Shown piece after piece: positions 46,083-56,300 of a stretch of 64,000 nucleotides of DNA. A program made the position numbers and the translations under genes. Origin of the DNA: Trebouxia sp. TZW2008 (lineage: Eukaryota; Chlorophyta; Trebouxiophyceae; Trebouxiales; Trebouxiaceae); the NCBI GenBank assembly GCA_002118135.1, contig BDIU01000048.1, positions 212,318-276,317 on the forward strand, in the 5' to 3' direction. Below the pieces are notes generated by a model. It ran no database searches. It was not told the DNA's origin and saw only the letters and a program-made list of their open reading frames with translations. Every line of letters begins with the position of its first letter. The stretch's first letter is position 1.

Positions 46083-47504
46083 TAGCTGCTGTTGCTGCTG
46101 CTGAGGCAGCAGTGCACTCAACACAGGATTACTCGAAATCTGCTGCTGCTGCTGCTGCTGCTGTTGCTGCTGCAGTTGCAGTTGCTGTTGCTGTTGCTGC
46201 TGCTGCTGCTGCTGCTGCAGAAGGAGGGCCTCCAGATCAGGCAGAGGCTGCTGCAAAACGCCCTGGGGCTGCTGCAAACTGGCCTGGGGCTGGTGCAGAA
46301 CGACCTGGGGCTGCTGCAAACCGCCCTGGGCTCTTGCACTTCTGGCAGCAGGGCTGGCGGGAATTGCCCTGACCTGAAGGCTCTGGAGGGGGCCTTGAGG
46401 GGAGCCCCTGGGCCGTTTCTGAGCTGCAGCAAGCACAGTAGTGTTGTGTGACGACAGTACTCAAGAGCAGCATGATTTGTAGCCACAGGAAAGCCTGTAA
46501 AAGTCACAGGTGCAGGGGTCATTGCAAACAGACGTTGACTGCACATGCATACCTTACACTCATGGCATGCAGTCATAGCATGCAGTTATGGCATGACGGC
46601 AGGAACTGACTTGTTTATATACACAGTGCATGTGAAGCAATGCGTTTTGTGTAGGTGTGTGTACCCGCACACTGTCTGCCTGCATACCATGAGTACAAGC
46701 AAACAGTGTGCGTTTGTGTTATCAGTGTGAACCAGTGCCGTGAGAACATGCAAGCACTGTGTGTGTGTTCTTGGAACCTTCCTGAAACTCATGATGACAA
46801 GATGCATTCAAGTTATCTAGGATTTCATTTAGCTCATCAAGTCTGAAATACACCAGGATTGATTTGCTTACCTGGTTCAGATTCAGGCTCTGCAGTGCCA
46901 TGCAGCATCCATTGCCTCTGACCCTCCACAGATCTGGGGTTAGGGTTCTGCCCCCAAGGCAAATTGCTCTGCAATTGGAAAGGATTTGCAGGCACATTTG
47001 CCCAATCCTGAAGACCCCCTTGACTGCTTTGCTGGGTAGGGTCTGAGAAAGCCAGCTGTTGCTCTGCTTGAGGGTTGGCAAATATGGTACGCTGGAGAGC
47101 TTGCCCTAAAGGGTTTCTCATGGGGGGTCCCCGCTCTGGGCTTGGGGTGGGGCTGGGGGTGGGTCGGGCTTTAGGGGGGGTCCGGGGGGGTCCCATCAAG
47201 CCAGGCTGGGGACTAAATCGATCCCTGGCAGGTACAGATGGCATTCCCGCCAAGGCCTGCAGGTCATGCTGTGCACGCTGAGCCTGCTGCACCAGCTGAG
47301 TTTGAATTCCTGGGATCGCATTCCTAGGCATTGACCCCAGGCTCTGACTACGGCCTCTTGTGGCGCCTCTACTAGCCCTAGGGCTGCTGGTAACTTCCCT
47401 TGAGGGCATTCTCAAAAGCCCTGACTGAGACCGCATTTGAGGACCGCTCATTGAGCTTGTACTGCTGGACGTGTTGCGCCCTTGACTAAAGGTGAACTCT
47501 GGCA

Positions 47505-47536
<32 letters not shown>

Positions 47537-50500
47537 AGCTGTGACTGCAACATGTCTGATTGGTTGGCTGTCCAAGGGGCCGGTACAGGTCTGCCCTGTT
47601 GAGGATTGCCCTGCCCTCTTGGGTTTTGAAATTGCAAAGGAGCAGCCTGCTGTTGATTGCCTTGCAACAGATCCTCTGCTTGCAGCTGCAGCATCGGCAT
47701 TTGCTGACCAGTCATGCCGTGGTGTTGTCGCATCCCAGAGGGCATCAAAGCCTGTTCCAACATGGCCTGCCCTGTGGCCCTCGCTTCTACAGGCCGTCCA
47801 GACAGAATCCCTTGGAATGGCATCTCCGCCTGTTCATGCTGTGCATGCTGAGTTTCAAACAGACTGCCCCCAGGGCGTTGCTGGATGCCCTGCCCCAGAG
47901 CTTTACTGCGGCTGCTGGGGCCTGTCTGTCTGAGCGACTGTGCAAGCAGGCCTGAGGGCTGATCCTCAAGATTGCCCCTGTCCAGCCTGCCTGTCATTGA
48001 CGCCAGCCGGTCTTCGAGTGAAGCCTGATACATCAATGATGGTGAATGCTCTTGGCTGGGCTGCCTTGAGTATGGCCCTTGCATCGGGTCAAAACACTCA
48101 AAGTCACCAAAAAAGGGCACAGGATCCTGCAGATCAAGCAAAAGAAGAGTGTCAACCATCAGCGGTTGATTGCAGCACTCATTCAATCACAGGCAGCTTG
48201 GCTGGCAGCATCCTGACAAGGTAACGCAGCGCAACTACGCACAGCACCGCACAGCACCATGCAGCGCATCAGGTGGCTCAAAATGGTATGGGGACAGCAC
48301 AATGCTGTACCACGTAGTGTGTAGAAGGTACAAAGCTGAGCACAGCGCAGCACAGCACAGCACTGCACTGCACTTTGAACTGCATTTGCGGGCTCAGCGA
48401 GCTGTCACCACAGTACAAGTCTGTGCCGAGCATCCAAGATGCAGCACAGTATGGCATAGCAAAGCACAGCACAGCACAGCACCTTGAAATGCATCAGCTG
48501 GCTCAAAAACATGTCGCTGTCCTGCTCCACCACAGACCAGCCAGGGTGGTTGTTTTCCCGCCAGTTTGCAAACGCCTGAGCAGCCAACTCACTGATCCTG
48601 GTTGCTTGGCGGCTGTCTGCTTGTCCCGCCAAAACCAGCTGAGAGGCGCCTGGACCTGCTAGGGGCTCCAACAGCACTGCATTGCAAGTCTGTTGTTCAA
48701 ATTGCCTTGACACTGTGTACAAGTTGCACTTCTGAGAGCAGCAAATTTGAACTGCAGCTGAGAGGCGCCTGGACCTGCTAGGGGCTCCAACAGCACTGCA
48801 TTGCAAGTCTGTTGTTCAAATTGCCTTGACACTGTGTACAAGTTGTACTTCTGAGAGCAGCAAATTTGAACTGCAGCTGAGAGGCGCCTGGACCTGCTAG
48901 GGGCTTCAATAGCACTGCAAAACATTATGACATCAGCCTGATCATTTCCCGCCAGTTTGCAAACGCCTCAGCAGCCAACTCGCTGGTCCTGGTTGCTTGC
49001 CGGCTGTCTGCCTGTCCCGCCAAAACCAGCTGAGAGGCCCCAGGACCTGCTAGGGGCTCTAGTAGCACTGCATAACAAAATTGTGGTCAAGCTGCCATTG
49101 ACTTTGGCTCAATGTACCCATTTCAAATAGTCTGCCGCAAGCACTGCAACACTCTAAGCCAACTGTCAGCTCAACTTGAGCGCACAGTATCGTTCAAAAA
49201 TGTATCAGAATCAGGTCTTGCACATGAACCACAGCTGTGCATGCAGCATTGACGCACAGCTATGCATGCAGCATAAAAGCACAGCTATGCGTGCAGCAAA
49301 GAAGCACAGCTATGCATGCAGCATGGATCAAACACAGGGCTAGGCTGAATGCACACCTTGCCTTTAGTGCAGCCATCTCCCTACAACCACAATCCCACAA
49401 ATGCGCTCCTAACCTATCAAGAGGACCTAAGCAAAGTAAGATACCAATGCATGAAAACATCTAACCCATTTCCAGCATCAACAACAGTCTACACGAAACA
49501 CAGGAAATGCAGAGACGCACTGGCGGGGCTGCTGAGGTCAATCTGGGCTTAAGAACAGTGATACAGCAGTCCCAAACTGGATTGAGCACTCAAAAGTGGA
49601 ATCAAGCTGAACCAAGGCTTTTGCAGGAATGCACAGCTCAGACTGCAGCATACACAAAACACCATACATTAATGCAGAAACAAATGACCGCATGTAGAGG
49701 CTTACCAGCAGGACTGTTGAAGTCAATCTGAGCTTGAGAACAGTGGTACAGCAAGCCCTCAGCAGATCGCACGTCAGGCTTCCAGCTCCGTATCCTATCA
49801 TCAGCCTCCAAGACCTTCTGGGAATGCTCCACGGCCGCTTCAGGAATCAAGGCTCTTCTGATTTGCTTGGGGCAGTTGGACCAGTCCCTTAGGGCGTCTA
49901 CCAACTGCTTAAAGTGCTCCACTGCAAAAGGCAAATTGGTATCAGTCAGTACACCTGTGTTGTCTAGTTGCTGACAGCAGTTGCTGACTACAGTTGTGCA
50001 CTGCTGCTTCAATAACCAGGGCTCTTCTATTCTGCTTGGGGCATTTGGACCAGTTCCTTAAGGCCTCTGTCAACTGCTTGAAACGCTCAACCGCAAAATG
50101 GAAAGACTGCTGTTGACCACTCGAATTGTGTTGCTTGCTGACTTTTGCTGTTGCTGTTGCTGCTGAACGTTGCTATGTTGTCTAAATTGCAGATGCAGTG
50201 GCATGTTTTAGACAAATAGCTGTGTTATCAATGCAGCTGTAGATGCTAAAGACAGTTGATGGCTCCAGTACATACCTAGCTGGGCCTGCTGAGCCTGTTT
50301 GGCATGCGTCGTGAGTGAGCGAGCGAGTGAGTGAGTGAGTGAGTGAGTGAGTGAGTGAGTGAGTGAGTGAGTGAGTGAGTGAGTGAGGCAGGGAAAATGG
50401 GAATGAATGTATGTGGATGCTGTGGGAGGGTTTGTCATGGACATAGCGCTTGCACTGCTCGAAAAAAAGAATTCCATCCAGTTTGCTAGCAAGATGCATG

Positions 50501-53500
50501 TGAAGCATGAAAGCAAGCTGTAAGCAGGCAGGCTGCAAATGAACAAATGACCTTTGCCGTTTTGTTTACGGGCTTGCTATCAGCTGGCTGGCGAAACATA
50601 TGCAATGCAAGAAGGTGCATTGGCAAGGTTCAGCCAAAAGTGCAAATGAGCTGACATTTGTTGTGCTGATTTGTCATTGAGCCAATGCACAGTAGCAGCT
50701 CACCAGTTCTGATGGTGTTGAGGGCTTCAGACAGCACCTGGCACAGCTGAAGAGGCTTTGCACACACTCACAGATGCTGCAGGACAATCTGCAGGACATG
50801 TCATTGCAGTTTGACTACGCAGCAGTCTGCCAGTCGTGTTGGAGCAGGGCATGGCATGTTTACTAAGCTGCAGCCTACCAGTCGTGATAGTGTTGGGGGC
50901 TTCAGACGGCACCGCAGCACGGCTGTTGAGGCTGCGCACACACTTACGGACGTCCTTCAGATTTTGCTTGGTTTTGCCTCCTAGGCCTTCCAGCTTGTCT
51001 ACTGGGTCTGTGAGGCAGGGAATGTCAGGCTTTACACCACCTTTTGACCGCATTGTGGTCACCTGCAGCAAAAAACCAACTCGAGTTCAGACAAATTCGA
51101 GTTGAATTTGACTGGGATGGCATCTGCAGCATGATCAGGCCTTTCAGCTTGTCTGCTGGGTCTGCGAGGCAGGGAACGCCAGGCGTTATACCGCCTTTTG
51201 ACCGCATTGTTGTCACCTGCAGCATTCACAACATGACCATTCAATGTCTGCCGTCAGCAACGCACGGAGAAAACACACCAGGGGAACAAGTTTCAATCTC
51301 AGCAATGTTCAGAACAGTGGGTACTTGGTGGACCAGAGACAGGTGCAAGCATTTGCAACCAAGACAAAGTATGCCAGAGTGATGCAATCTTCTTGACAAG
51401 GCATGCAGCAAACAATCAAAGCAGCTTCTTGAGGCAGAGCTCACAGTAGTAGTCATGGCCGTCTGACACGAGCTGTGACACGCACACAACAGATTGCAAG
51501 GCATGCAAATGAAGCCAAGCCCAGAGCCAACACAGCTCACAGAGAAACTCTTTGACACGAGCCTTATGTATCTGTGAATAAACACTCCAACGCTATAGCA
51601 GCAAGGTTTTGCCAGGTTATGGGCATGCATGCAAGTCCGCATTCAGAGATAACAAAGCTTACAGTAAAGCCTTCTGACACAAGCTGAGCCAGCTCTTCTT
51701 CAGTGTCCAGATTCAGGGCTCTGACCAGCATCTTGTACTTGACGTCCTTCCCCATCTGGGTCTCTGAATTCTCTGTACAAGACAGCGACAAGGTCATTGC
51801 ACATTCAACTAAATAGGACTCTCTGCACAAGTAAGAAAAAGTTGCCACTGCTCAACTTAGCACAAAAGCTCCATGCATGTCAAGGTTGACAATTAATTGA
51901 CATGCTGCAGCAGAAAACTTCAAACGACAGTTCACCTTGGACTACAAAGTCTGCCGGGGACACCATGTCATGCTGAGGGACTCTGCTGTCTTTGAGCGTC
52001 CTGACAATACTCAGTCTTGGGAGGCACATGCAGTTTTGGCATTGCATGCTCTACACACCTCCAAAATAGGCACATCACATATACGAACATTGATATGCAA
52101 CCTTTGACACCAAGCAAACAGTGCATATCTTGGCATCAGCATGAGGTTGAACTGGCGCTTTACCTTGAACCACAAAGTCTGCCAGGGACACCATGCCATG
52201 CTGAGGCACTGCTCTCACCCTCAGCTCAGCTGTGTGCTGCGTCATGTGACCTCCTTCCAGCAGAGGCCTCTCCTGCAGTGATCAGGAGGGATCAGTCAGT
52301 GCAAGAGTCAATTGATCAATCAGTATCCAGCAGACCACTTGAGCCCACATCAACACAAAAGTCAGCGCTGTGTGCAATGGTGTAAGTGGCACTGAAAGTG
52401 TAACGTAAGACGCTGATGCCACAGGCAATGTACGGCAATGTATGTACATTGCCTGTGATACATTACAGCTTGACAAAACATGTTGTCTGTTATGTTATTT
52501 GGACAAAAAGGTGACTACAACTCTTCCTAAGAGATTAATGCTTGTCGACACTTGCTGGCAAGCCTTTTTCTGCTGCAGCAGCAGCACAAAGAACATCGTG
52601 AAAGGCTTCTCAAGTCTCAGTGTCACCCACATTGCTGGCGTCCCAGGTTGTCGTATAGCGCCTCAGCAAATGCCACCCCAGGCACACTCCAGCAGAGTTG
52701 TGCCATCACATAAGACATACCTCATCACTCACATCGCAAAATGCAGCACTGTTACAGCTCAGGCTAGAGATTGACATGCATGCAGCATCACCAGTAACAG
52801 CAACTGTAACATTCACATTCTGTGCAAAATCATGCAGCAGATGCATGAGCTTAGGTGTGAGCTCAAACTGATCTGCAGTCCACAAAGTACAACGCATACC
52901 TCAGCAGACTTGGCAGCCTTCTTTTTGCCTGGTTCTGAGGGGTGAGGCTTGCTGCATGCCAACACCTCACACTTGTCCCTGATTTCCTCATCCATGGGAA
53001 CTCCCTCATGCCCTTGCTGTAGCCAGCTGTCATGGATGGCCCCATTCAACAAGGAGAACTGCAGCAGACAAGCACCTAACAGTAAGGACTGTACACACTG
53101 TATATAGTGTGCAGCCTGCAGTGCGCAATGTTTGTGGGCAGCGCTGTGTCTGAGATTCAAGGCATAATTTCTGTGCTTTGGCACCTGATCAAAGTGTCAT
53201 GCTTGAACCATGACACAGCATGTTACCATGATGGGCTGTCATGAATGGCGCCATTCGACAAGGAACCTGCAGCAGGCAAGTTTGACTTGAATGTTGAGCA
53301 ACTTTGCTGCAGCCAGCTTTGAAGGACGCCAGCATAGGCAAGCACGCAAAGCTGAGTAATCTGCAAACACAATGACTGTGCTGCAGTGCCAAAAGCCTCT
53401 TCAACAGGCAAGCATACAGCTGAGGGAGCTGGAGGTTAGATGGCTCTATTTCAGTGTAGCGGTCACACTGCAGTCAAGGAACCAAAGCAGACAAGCATGT

Positions 53501-54453
53501 AGTGTTTGCAGTACAAATGCTGAGACATGATTGTAGTGTTTGCTTGGTGCTGAGGTGCAGGCGTTTCTCTATTGACTGCTTCGATGGCTCAGAAGATGTT
53601 GGCCTGCAGATGCACTCATGCATGTGCATCGCGCCAGACTGCTCACCTCTAAGCAGGTTTTGCTGGCAAGATCAGCAGAAGCAGCCGCAGCAGAGCTGCT
53701 CGGTTCAGCCCTGCTGGGACTTGCAGTGGTTCTCTGGCCTGTGAACGACACTGCAATGGACGCTCCGCATTGCGCAAGGAGCGACTGGGTCTCAAGGTGC
53801 TTGGAGGCAAAGTTATCGCTGTGTCTACAGCGCCTGAGGGGGTTTTTAGCACATAGGGGACAAAACTTGTTTTCCGCGGGGCAAGTCAGGTGCCTGCGGG
53901 AGGTTCGAACTTGAAGCGACTTCCGTTGATGCCGACACATTATGTTGTTGAGAACGCAGGCGAACCAGAATCAGGGTTGTGAACGAAAGACGGCAACGCT
54001 TTGCAGCTAGGAAAGTCAACCATAGTCAACGCCTCTTATGCAAGTCTAGCGGGAACAGCCTGACTGCAGGGCAGGCCGCAACGCATGGAAAGTAAGAGCG
54101 AATCTTACTGGCAGTCGTGCTGAAATCTCAGCTGTGGTTGCACCGGCTGAGCTTGCTGTTCGGGGCTCTGCAGAGGTGGTATGATTGGCTCGGGGAAAAG
54201 CCGTTCAAACTCTTCCAGCAGTCGGTCTTGCGGCACGTTCAAGTGTGGCGACATGGCGACCAGCGTCTGCCGCATTGACTGGCGCACGTACGTCTGCACG
54301 TGCACATGTCATGATCTCGTAGGACGTCGTGACTTTGCTCACAATCTTGCACCATTGCATTGTCACTGCAGAGGTCACGAACTGACGCGAACATGCCTGC
54401 AATACGTCTCGGGGCAAGCCTGTGAGCTCCTCTAGCCGCGTGAGGTCGTCCAT
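42091..54453 (-). CDS. CBP60-like, Q-rich putative transcription regulator (15 exons)
   Basis: Exons in transcript order are 54397-54453, 54109-54293, 53647-53893, 52900-53058, 52164-52272, 51663-51772, 50879-51062, 49706-49921, 48483-48676, 46872-48126, 45779-46423, 44891-45034, 44181-44339, 42573-42719 and 42091-42221. All fourteen junctions agree in phase and the product is 1313 residues. Residues 1-80 are helical (MDDLTRLEELTGLPRDVLQ, then YVRQSMRQTLVAM). Exon 3 has CPLCAKNPLRRC and LLAQCGASIAVSF. Exons 4-8 follow the order of the plant calmodulin-binding CBP60 core: SLLNGAIHDSW, ERPLLEG, VDKLEGLGGKTKQNL, then EHFKQLVDALRDW. Similarity is weak, so the family name is tentative. Exon 10 is P/Q-rich with an 11-Q run. 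Exon 11 has long polyQ tracts, exon 12 AYPST repeats, exon 13 Q then acidic residues. This suggests a nuclear activator. Intron 1 uses a GC donor. The last two exons are the least certain. Confidence 0.7.
42724..43140. repeat. Four ~120-bp tandem repeats in an intron of the CBP60-like gene
   Basis: Units near 42724, 42846, 42963 and 43090 share GTG(A/C)TG(A/G)TTTGA(T/C)GA, a TTTTG(C/T) segment, and GCTCCCTGTGTCAA or a variant. No frame is conserved. They lie immediately 5' of the small exon 42573-42719 in transcript order. Confidence 0.7.
43347..43745 (+). CDS. Lysine-rich tandem-repeat ORF, antisense inside a CBP60-like intron
   Basis: A 132-codon frame ends with TGA at 43743-43745. It contains units of about 39 codons with YLPG(A/V)LQ, SKGGKAH and a K/R run (KKKKRRKKK). 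A third unit upstream at about 43300 is interrupted by TGA after LPG. After the repeats comes a Ser/Ala/Lys tail (SSKAVPAARKTLACLK). Such basic sequence suits a nucleolar or nucleic-acid-binding protein, but nothing identifies it. It may be the last exon of a plus-strand nested gene; each unit contains a CTGCAG/GTGAGC-like junction. The other possibility is a repeat that happens to be open. Confidence 0.35.
   Translation: MSAAIQKKKRKKKNDTSDKNAAYLPGALQVSKGGKAHGPAAKQKKKKRRKKKECRVIGKMPYLPGVLQLSKGGKAHESAAGEAPAGKSIDPSQRLWGSKQGSNQGDSAAAPKSSKAVPAARKTLACLKLKGA
45620..45925 (-). repeat. ~150-bp direct duplication at the end of exon 11
   Basis: The intact part (SSAPDIMGSSRAAVEASAAP, then QAGLEPQ) at 45779-45900 is repeated at about 45620-45740 as MGSSTAAVEASAAP, then QAGLEPH. 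The downstream copy is separated by a TAG in the joining frame and lies in the intron of the model. Offset about 151 bp. Confidence 0.8.
45918..46218 (-). repeat. PolyQ-coding CAG/CTG tract with a 141-bp internal duplication
   Basis: CTG/TTG runs encode Q tracts broken by QISS(N/S)PVLSALLP, which occurs twice. TGAGGCAGCAGTGCACTC starts at 45961 and again at 46102, so the unit is 141 bp and nearly identical. This is a recent duplication compared with others in the window. Confidence 0.9.
48650..48920 (-). repeat. 123-bp tandem repeats carrying the start of exon 9
   Basis: GAGAGGCGCCTGGACCTGCTAGGGGCT occurs near 48639, 48758 and 48881, and a variant at 49032. Units 48660-48782 and 48783-48905 are almost identical. 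Each includes the CCAACAGCACTGC acceptor end of exon 9 (minus strand). Another partial copy at 48950-49065 extends farther into the exon (TTTGCAAACGCCTCAGCAGCC). Confidence 0.85.
49229..49326. repeat. Four 25-bp tandem repeats
   Basis: CACAGCTATGCATGCAGCA-type units begin at 49230, 49255, 49280 and 49305. They lie in the intron between exons 8 and 9 of the CBP60-like gene. Confidence 0.9.
49985..50110 (-). pseudogene. Partial upstream copy of CBP60-like exon 8
   Basis: On the minus strand it reads VERFKQLTEALRNWSKCPKQ, against VEHFKQLVDALRDWSNCPKQ in the intact exon 49706-49921. It breaks off after RRALV. The offset is about 170 bp. Confidence 0.8.
50311..50386. repeat. (GTGA)n microsatellite
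   Basis: About 19 units of GTGA or GCGA. It lies in the intron between exons 7 and 8 of the CBP60-like gene. Confidence 0.97.
50695..50835 (-). pseudogene. Scraps of CBP60-like exon 7's 3' end
   Basis: At about 50700-50760 the minus strand gives VLSEALNTIRTG before GTGAGC, like VPSEAPNTITTG before GTAGGC at the end of exon 7. Another scrap at 50818-50850 repeats GCAGTCTGCCAGTCGTGTTGG. Confidence 0.6.
51118..51225 (-). pseudogene. Truncated upstream copy of CBP60-like exon 7
   Basis: It begins with CACCTGCAG... as VTTMRSKGGITPG, then CLADPADKLKGL, parallel to exon 7's VTTMRSKGGVKPD, then CLTDPVDKLEGL. It is lost before the conserved GGKTKQNL segment. The offset is about 155 bp. Confidence 0.85.
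51925..52015 (-). pseudogene. Downstream copy of CBP60-like exon 5's 3' half
   Basis: It reads VPQHDMVSPADFVVQ before a GTGAAC donor, against VPQHGMVSLADFVVQ in the intact exon 52164-52272. The 5' half and acceptor are missing. The offset is about 220 bp. Confidence 0.8.
53210..53275 (-). pseudogene. Upstream scrap of CBP60-like exon 4
   Basis: After a CAGG acceptor-like site the minus strand gives SLSNGAIHDS in a shifted frame, parallel to FSLLNGAIHDS at the start of exon 4 (53058). The offset is about 208 bp. Confidence 0.7.
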
Positions 54454-56300
54454 GATGTTCCCCGCATGCCGGATCGCCGAAGTTATAAGAAGAAAGGCTT
54501 CGAAACTGTTCGTAACCACAGACCTCTGTTGCCATCCCGGCTTCCGAAACCACTTCCATCACATCACTTTAAGCTCTCTTGAGGTTAAATTGCCAAAACA
54601 GGCTGGCACGTGACAATTGTACTTCAGCTTTTCCTGCTACGTAATGCCGCAGCTGGAACTTAGGTGGGCCTCAGCGGGTTAAGTGACTGTTTATGGTCAA
54701 CCAGACGCGGCCACCGCTCCTCAGTAAGGCCTTGTCTAAAGCATGCCTTGATGTGTGTTGCTGTGTCGGGACTTTTAACACAAGATCATGATATCAGCAA
54801 CTGCAAATTCTGGCACGACGTGATTCAGCCCAAATCTTAAGCACTATAGTAGCTACTGATTATAATGCAGCCCAATGTGTTGATGTGATTAACATTGTCA
54901 AGAACAGGCCTCACTTAGGAGTGCGAGACACACAGTCTCTTGATATAAATGCAATGTTGTGTATGCGAGAATCCCTTCCCTCGGAAGACAGACTTGTCAC
55001 TCGATCACTACAAATTATGCTGTGTAGTTGTTGCTGATTTGCTTGGTTTTCGCTGTTAGGCATCAGTCATTGCCATGCAAAGTGCATTTCACAGATACTC
55101 AAGTTTGCCATTGAGAAGTTCAAACTTGAACAGTATATATATTTACAGTACTGACCATTTGCTATCCCTAAGCATTTGCATGGTTATGTCATGGTTATGT
55201 CAGGGGGTGTCCCTTACTAAGCAGGGAGAGCATGAGTAAACCACGGTATTTTTACTTGTAGGGTTTTAACTGTTTGAAGTCAGGTAGTCATCTGTCCATA
55301 ACATTACCCTATGGTCCACTGGTCCACTGCTTATTTCTTATACTAATCTGACTGTAATTCTAGTAATTAGTGTAGTGTAGAAGTGTAACGGCCGGTGTCC
55401 CAGTGTCCCAGTGTCCCAGAGAAAGCACAGAGAATCCTGAATAACGCAGAGTTCTGAGTCTGAGGAGGAAGTGCGTGGGACACCATTCCACTGGGACACC
55501 TGACTAAAGCTGGTCATAAGTGTGTGAAACCAGGGTCACACGCGCAACCCCCTGTTTTTGCGCCGCTTGCGGCGCTGCCCTTGTACACAACCCTGGGACT
55601 CTAACATAATACATTCAAATGCAAACGTTCGAGTTTCTGCATGCAGAGCTAATGACAGCTGTACGCAGTGGTTACAGAGGTTGTACGCACAGCGCGCAGA
55701 CTTCAGACGCTGACGCTACAGTGATGTGTCGCTGATCCTACAGAAGTTGCACGCAGTTTCTGCAGAAGTTGGGCCAGAAAATCTACTGAATTCCCCAGCT
55801 TCCTGACAGGATTCTGAAAGGATGACATAAGCTTGATCTTTTCTGCGTACAGACACGTGGATATCTGTCTTACTTCAAATTCTGTGTGTTTGGTTTGTAG
55901 CTACAGTAGGATGGCAGCTGGCACTTTTTAGAGCTTGACAAGAGTGCCTAAGTTGGCCATGGTGGCAACCATAGGCAGCTACACAGACCTGAGTAATCAA
56001 CCAACCATTCAGCAGCCCAGGTGCAATCCAATTGGACAGAGACCAACACATCAGCTGCTGCTTTCATCTTGAACAAGCCTCTTTTGGCTGTCGTTGCAAC
56101 TTCAGGCAATTAAGCTGACTTGGCAGGCACCCCAGCTCTAGCACCAGTGGCTACAGCGGGCACTTTCCAGAAACTGATGGGCGTGCCTAAATTGGCTATT
56201 GTCGCTAGCAGCGGTAGTTCTGAGTAATCAACCGACCATTCCTGCAGCACAGGTGCAGAAATGGTGCAGAGCAGCTGAACAAAACCAGCACCATTGCAGC
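54454..56300. other. AT-richer intergenic stretch between host gene and retroelement
   Basis: No coding signal. It holds the word GTGTCCCAG three times at 55396-55420, with an inverted partner CACTGGGACACC at 55489-55500, and a GCCGCTTGCGGC hairpin near 55563. This may be part of a decayed long terminal repeat or its flank, but no matching 3' copy was seen. Confidence 0.4.

Noticed and set aside
45878..46372. Long plus-strand Ala/Leu-rich frames opposite the polyQ tract
   Set aside because: They are mirror frames of CTG/TTG repeats. The minus strand fits the exon phases of the CBP60-like gene.
50182..50546. Minus-strand ORFs with SLTHSLTHSLTH repeats
   Set aside because: Product of the (GTGA)n microsatellite; lies within an intron of a gene whose flanking exons join in phase without it.
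55386..55560. 5' long terminal repeat starting TGTAACGG, with a TGGTTACAGAGG tRNA-primer-like site at about 55658
   Set aside because: No matching copy was found after the pol remnants, and the primer-site match is poor. Kept only as a remark.
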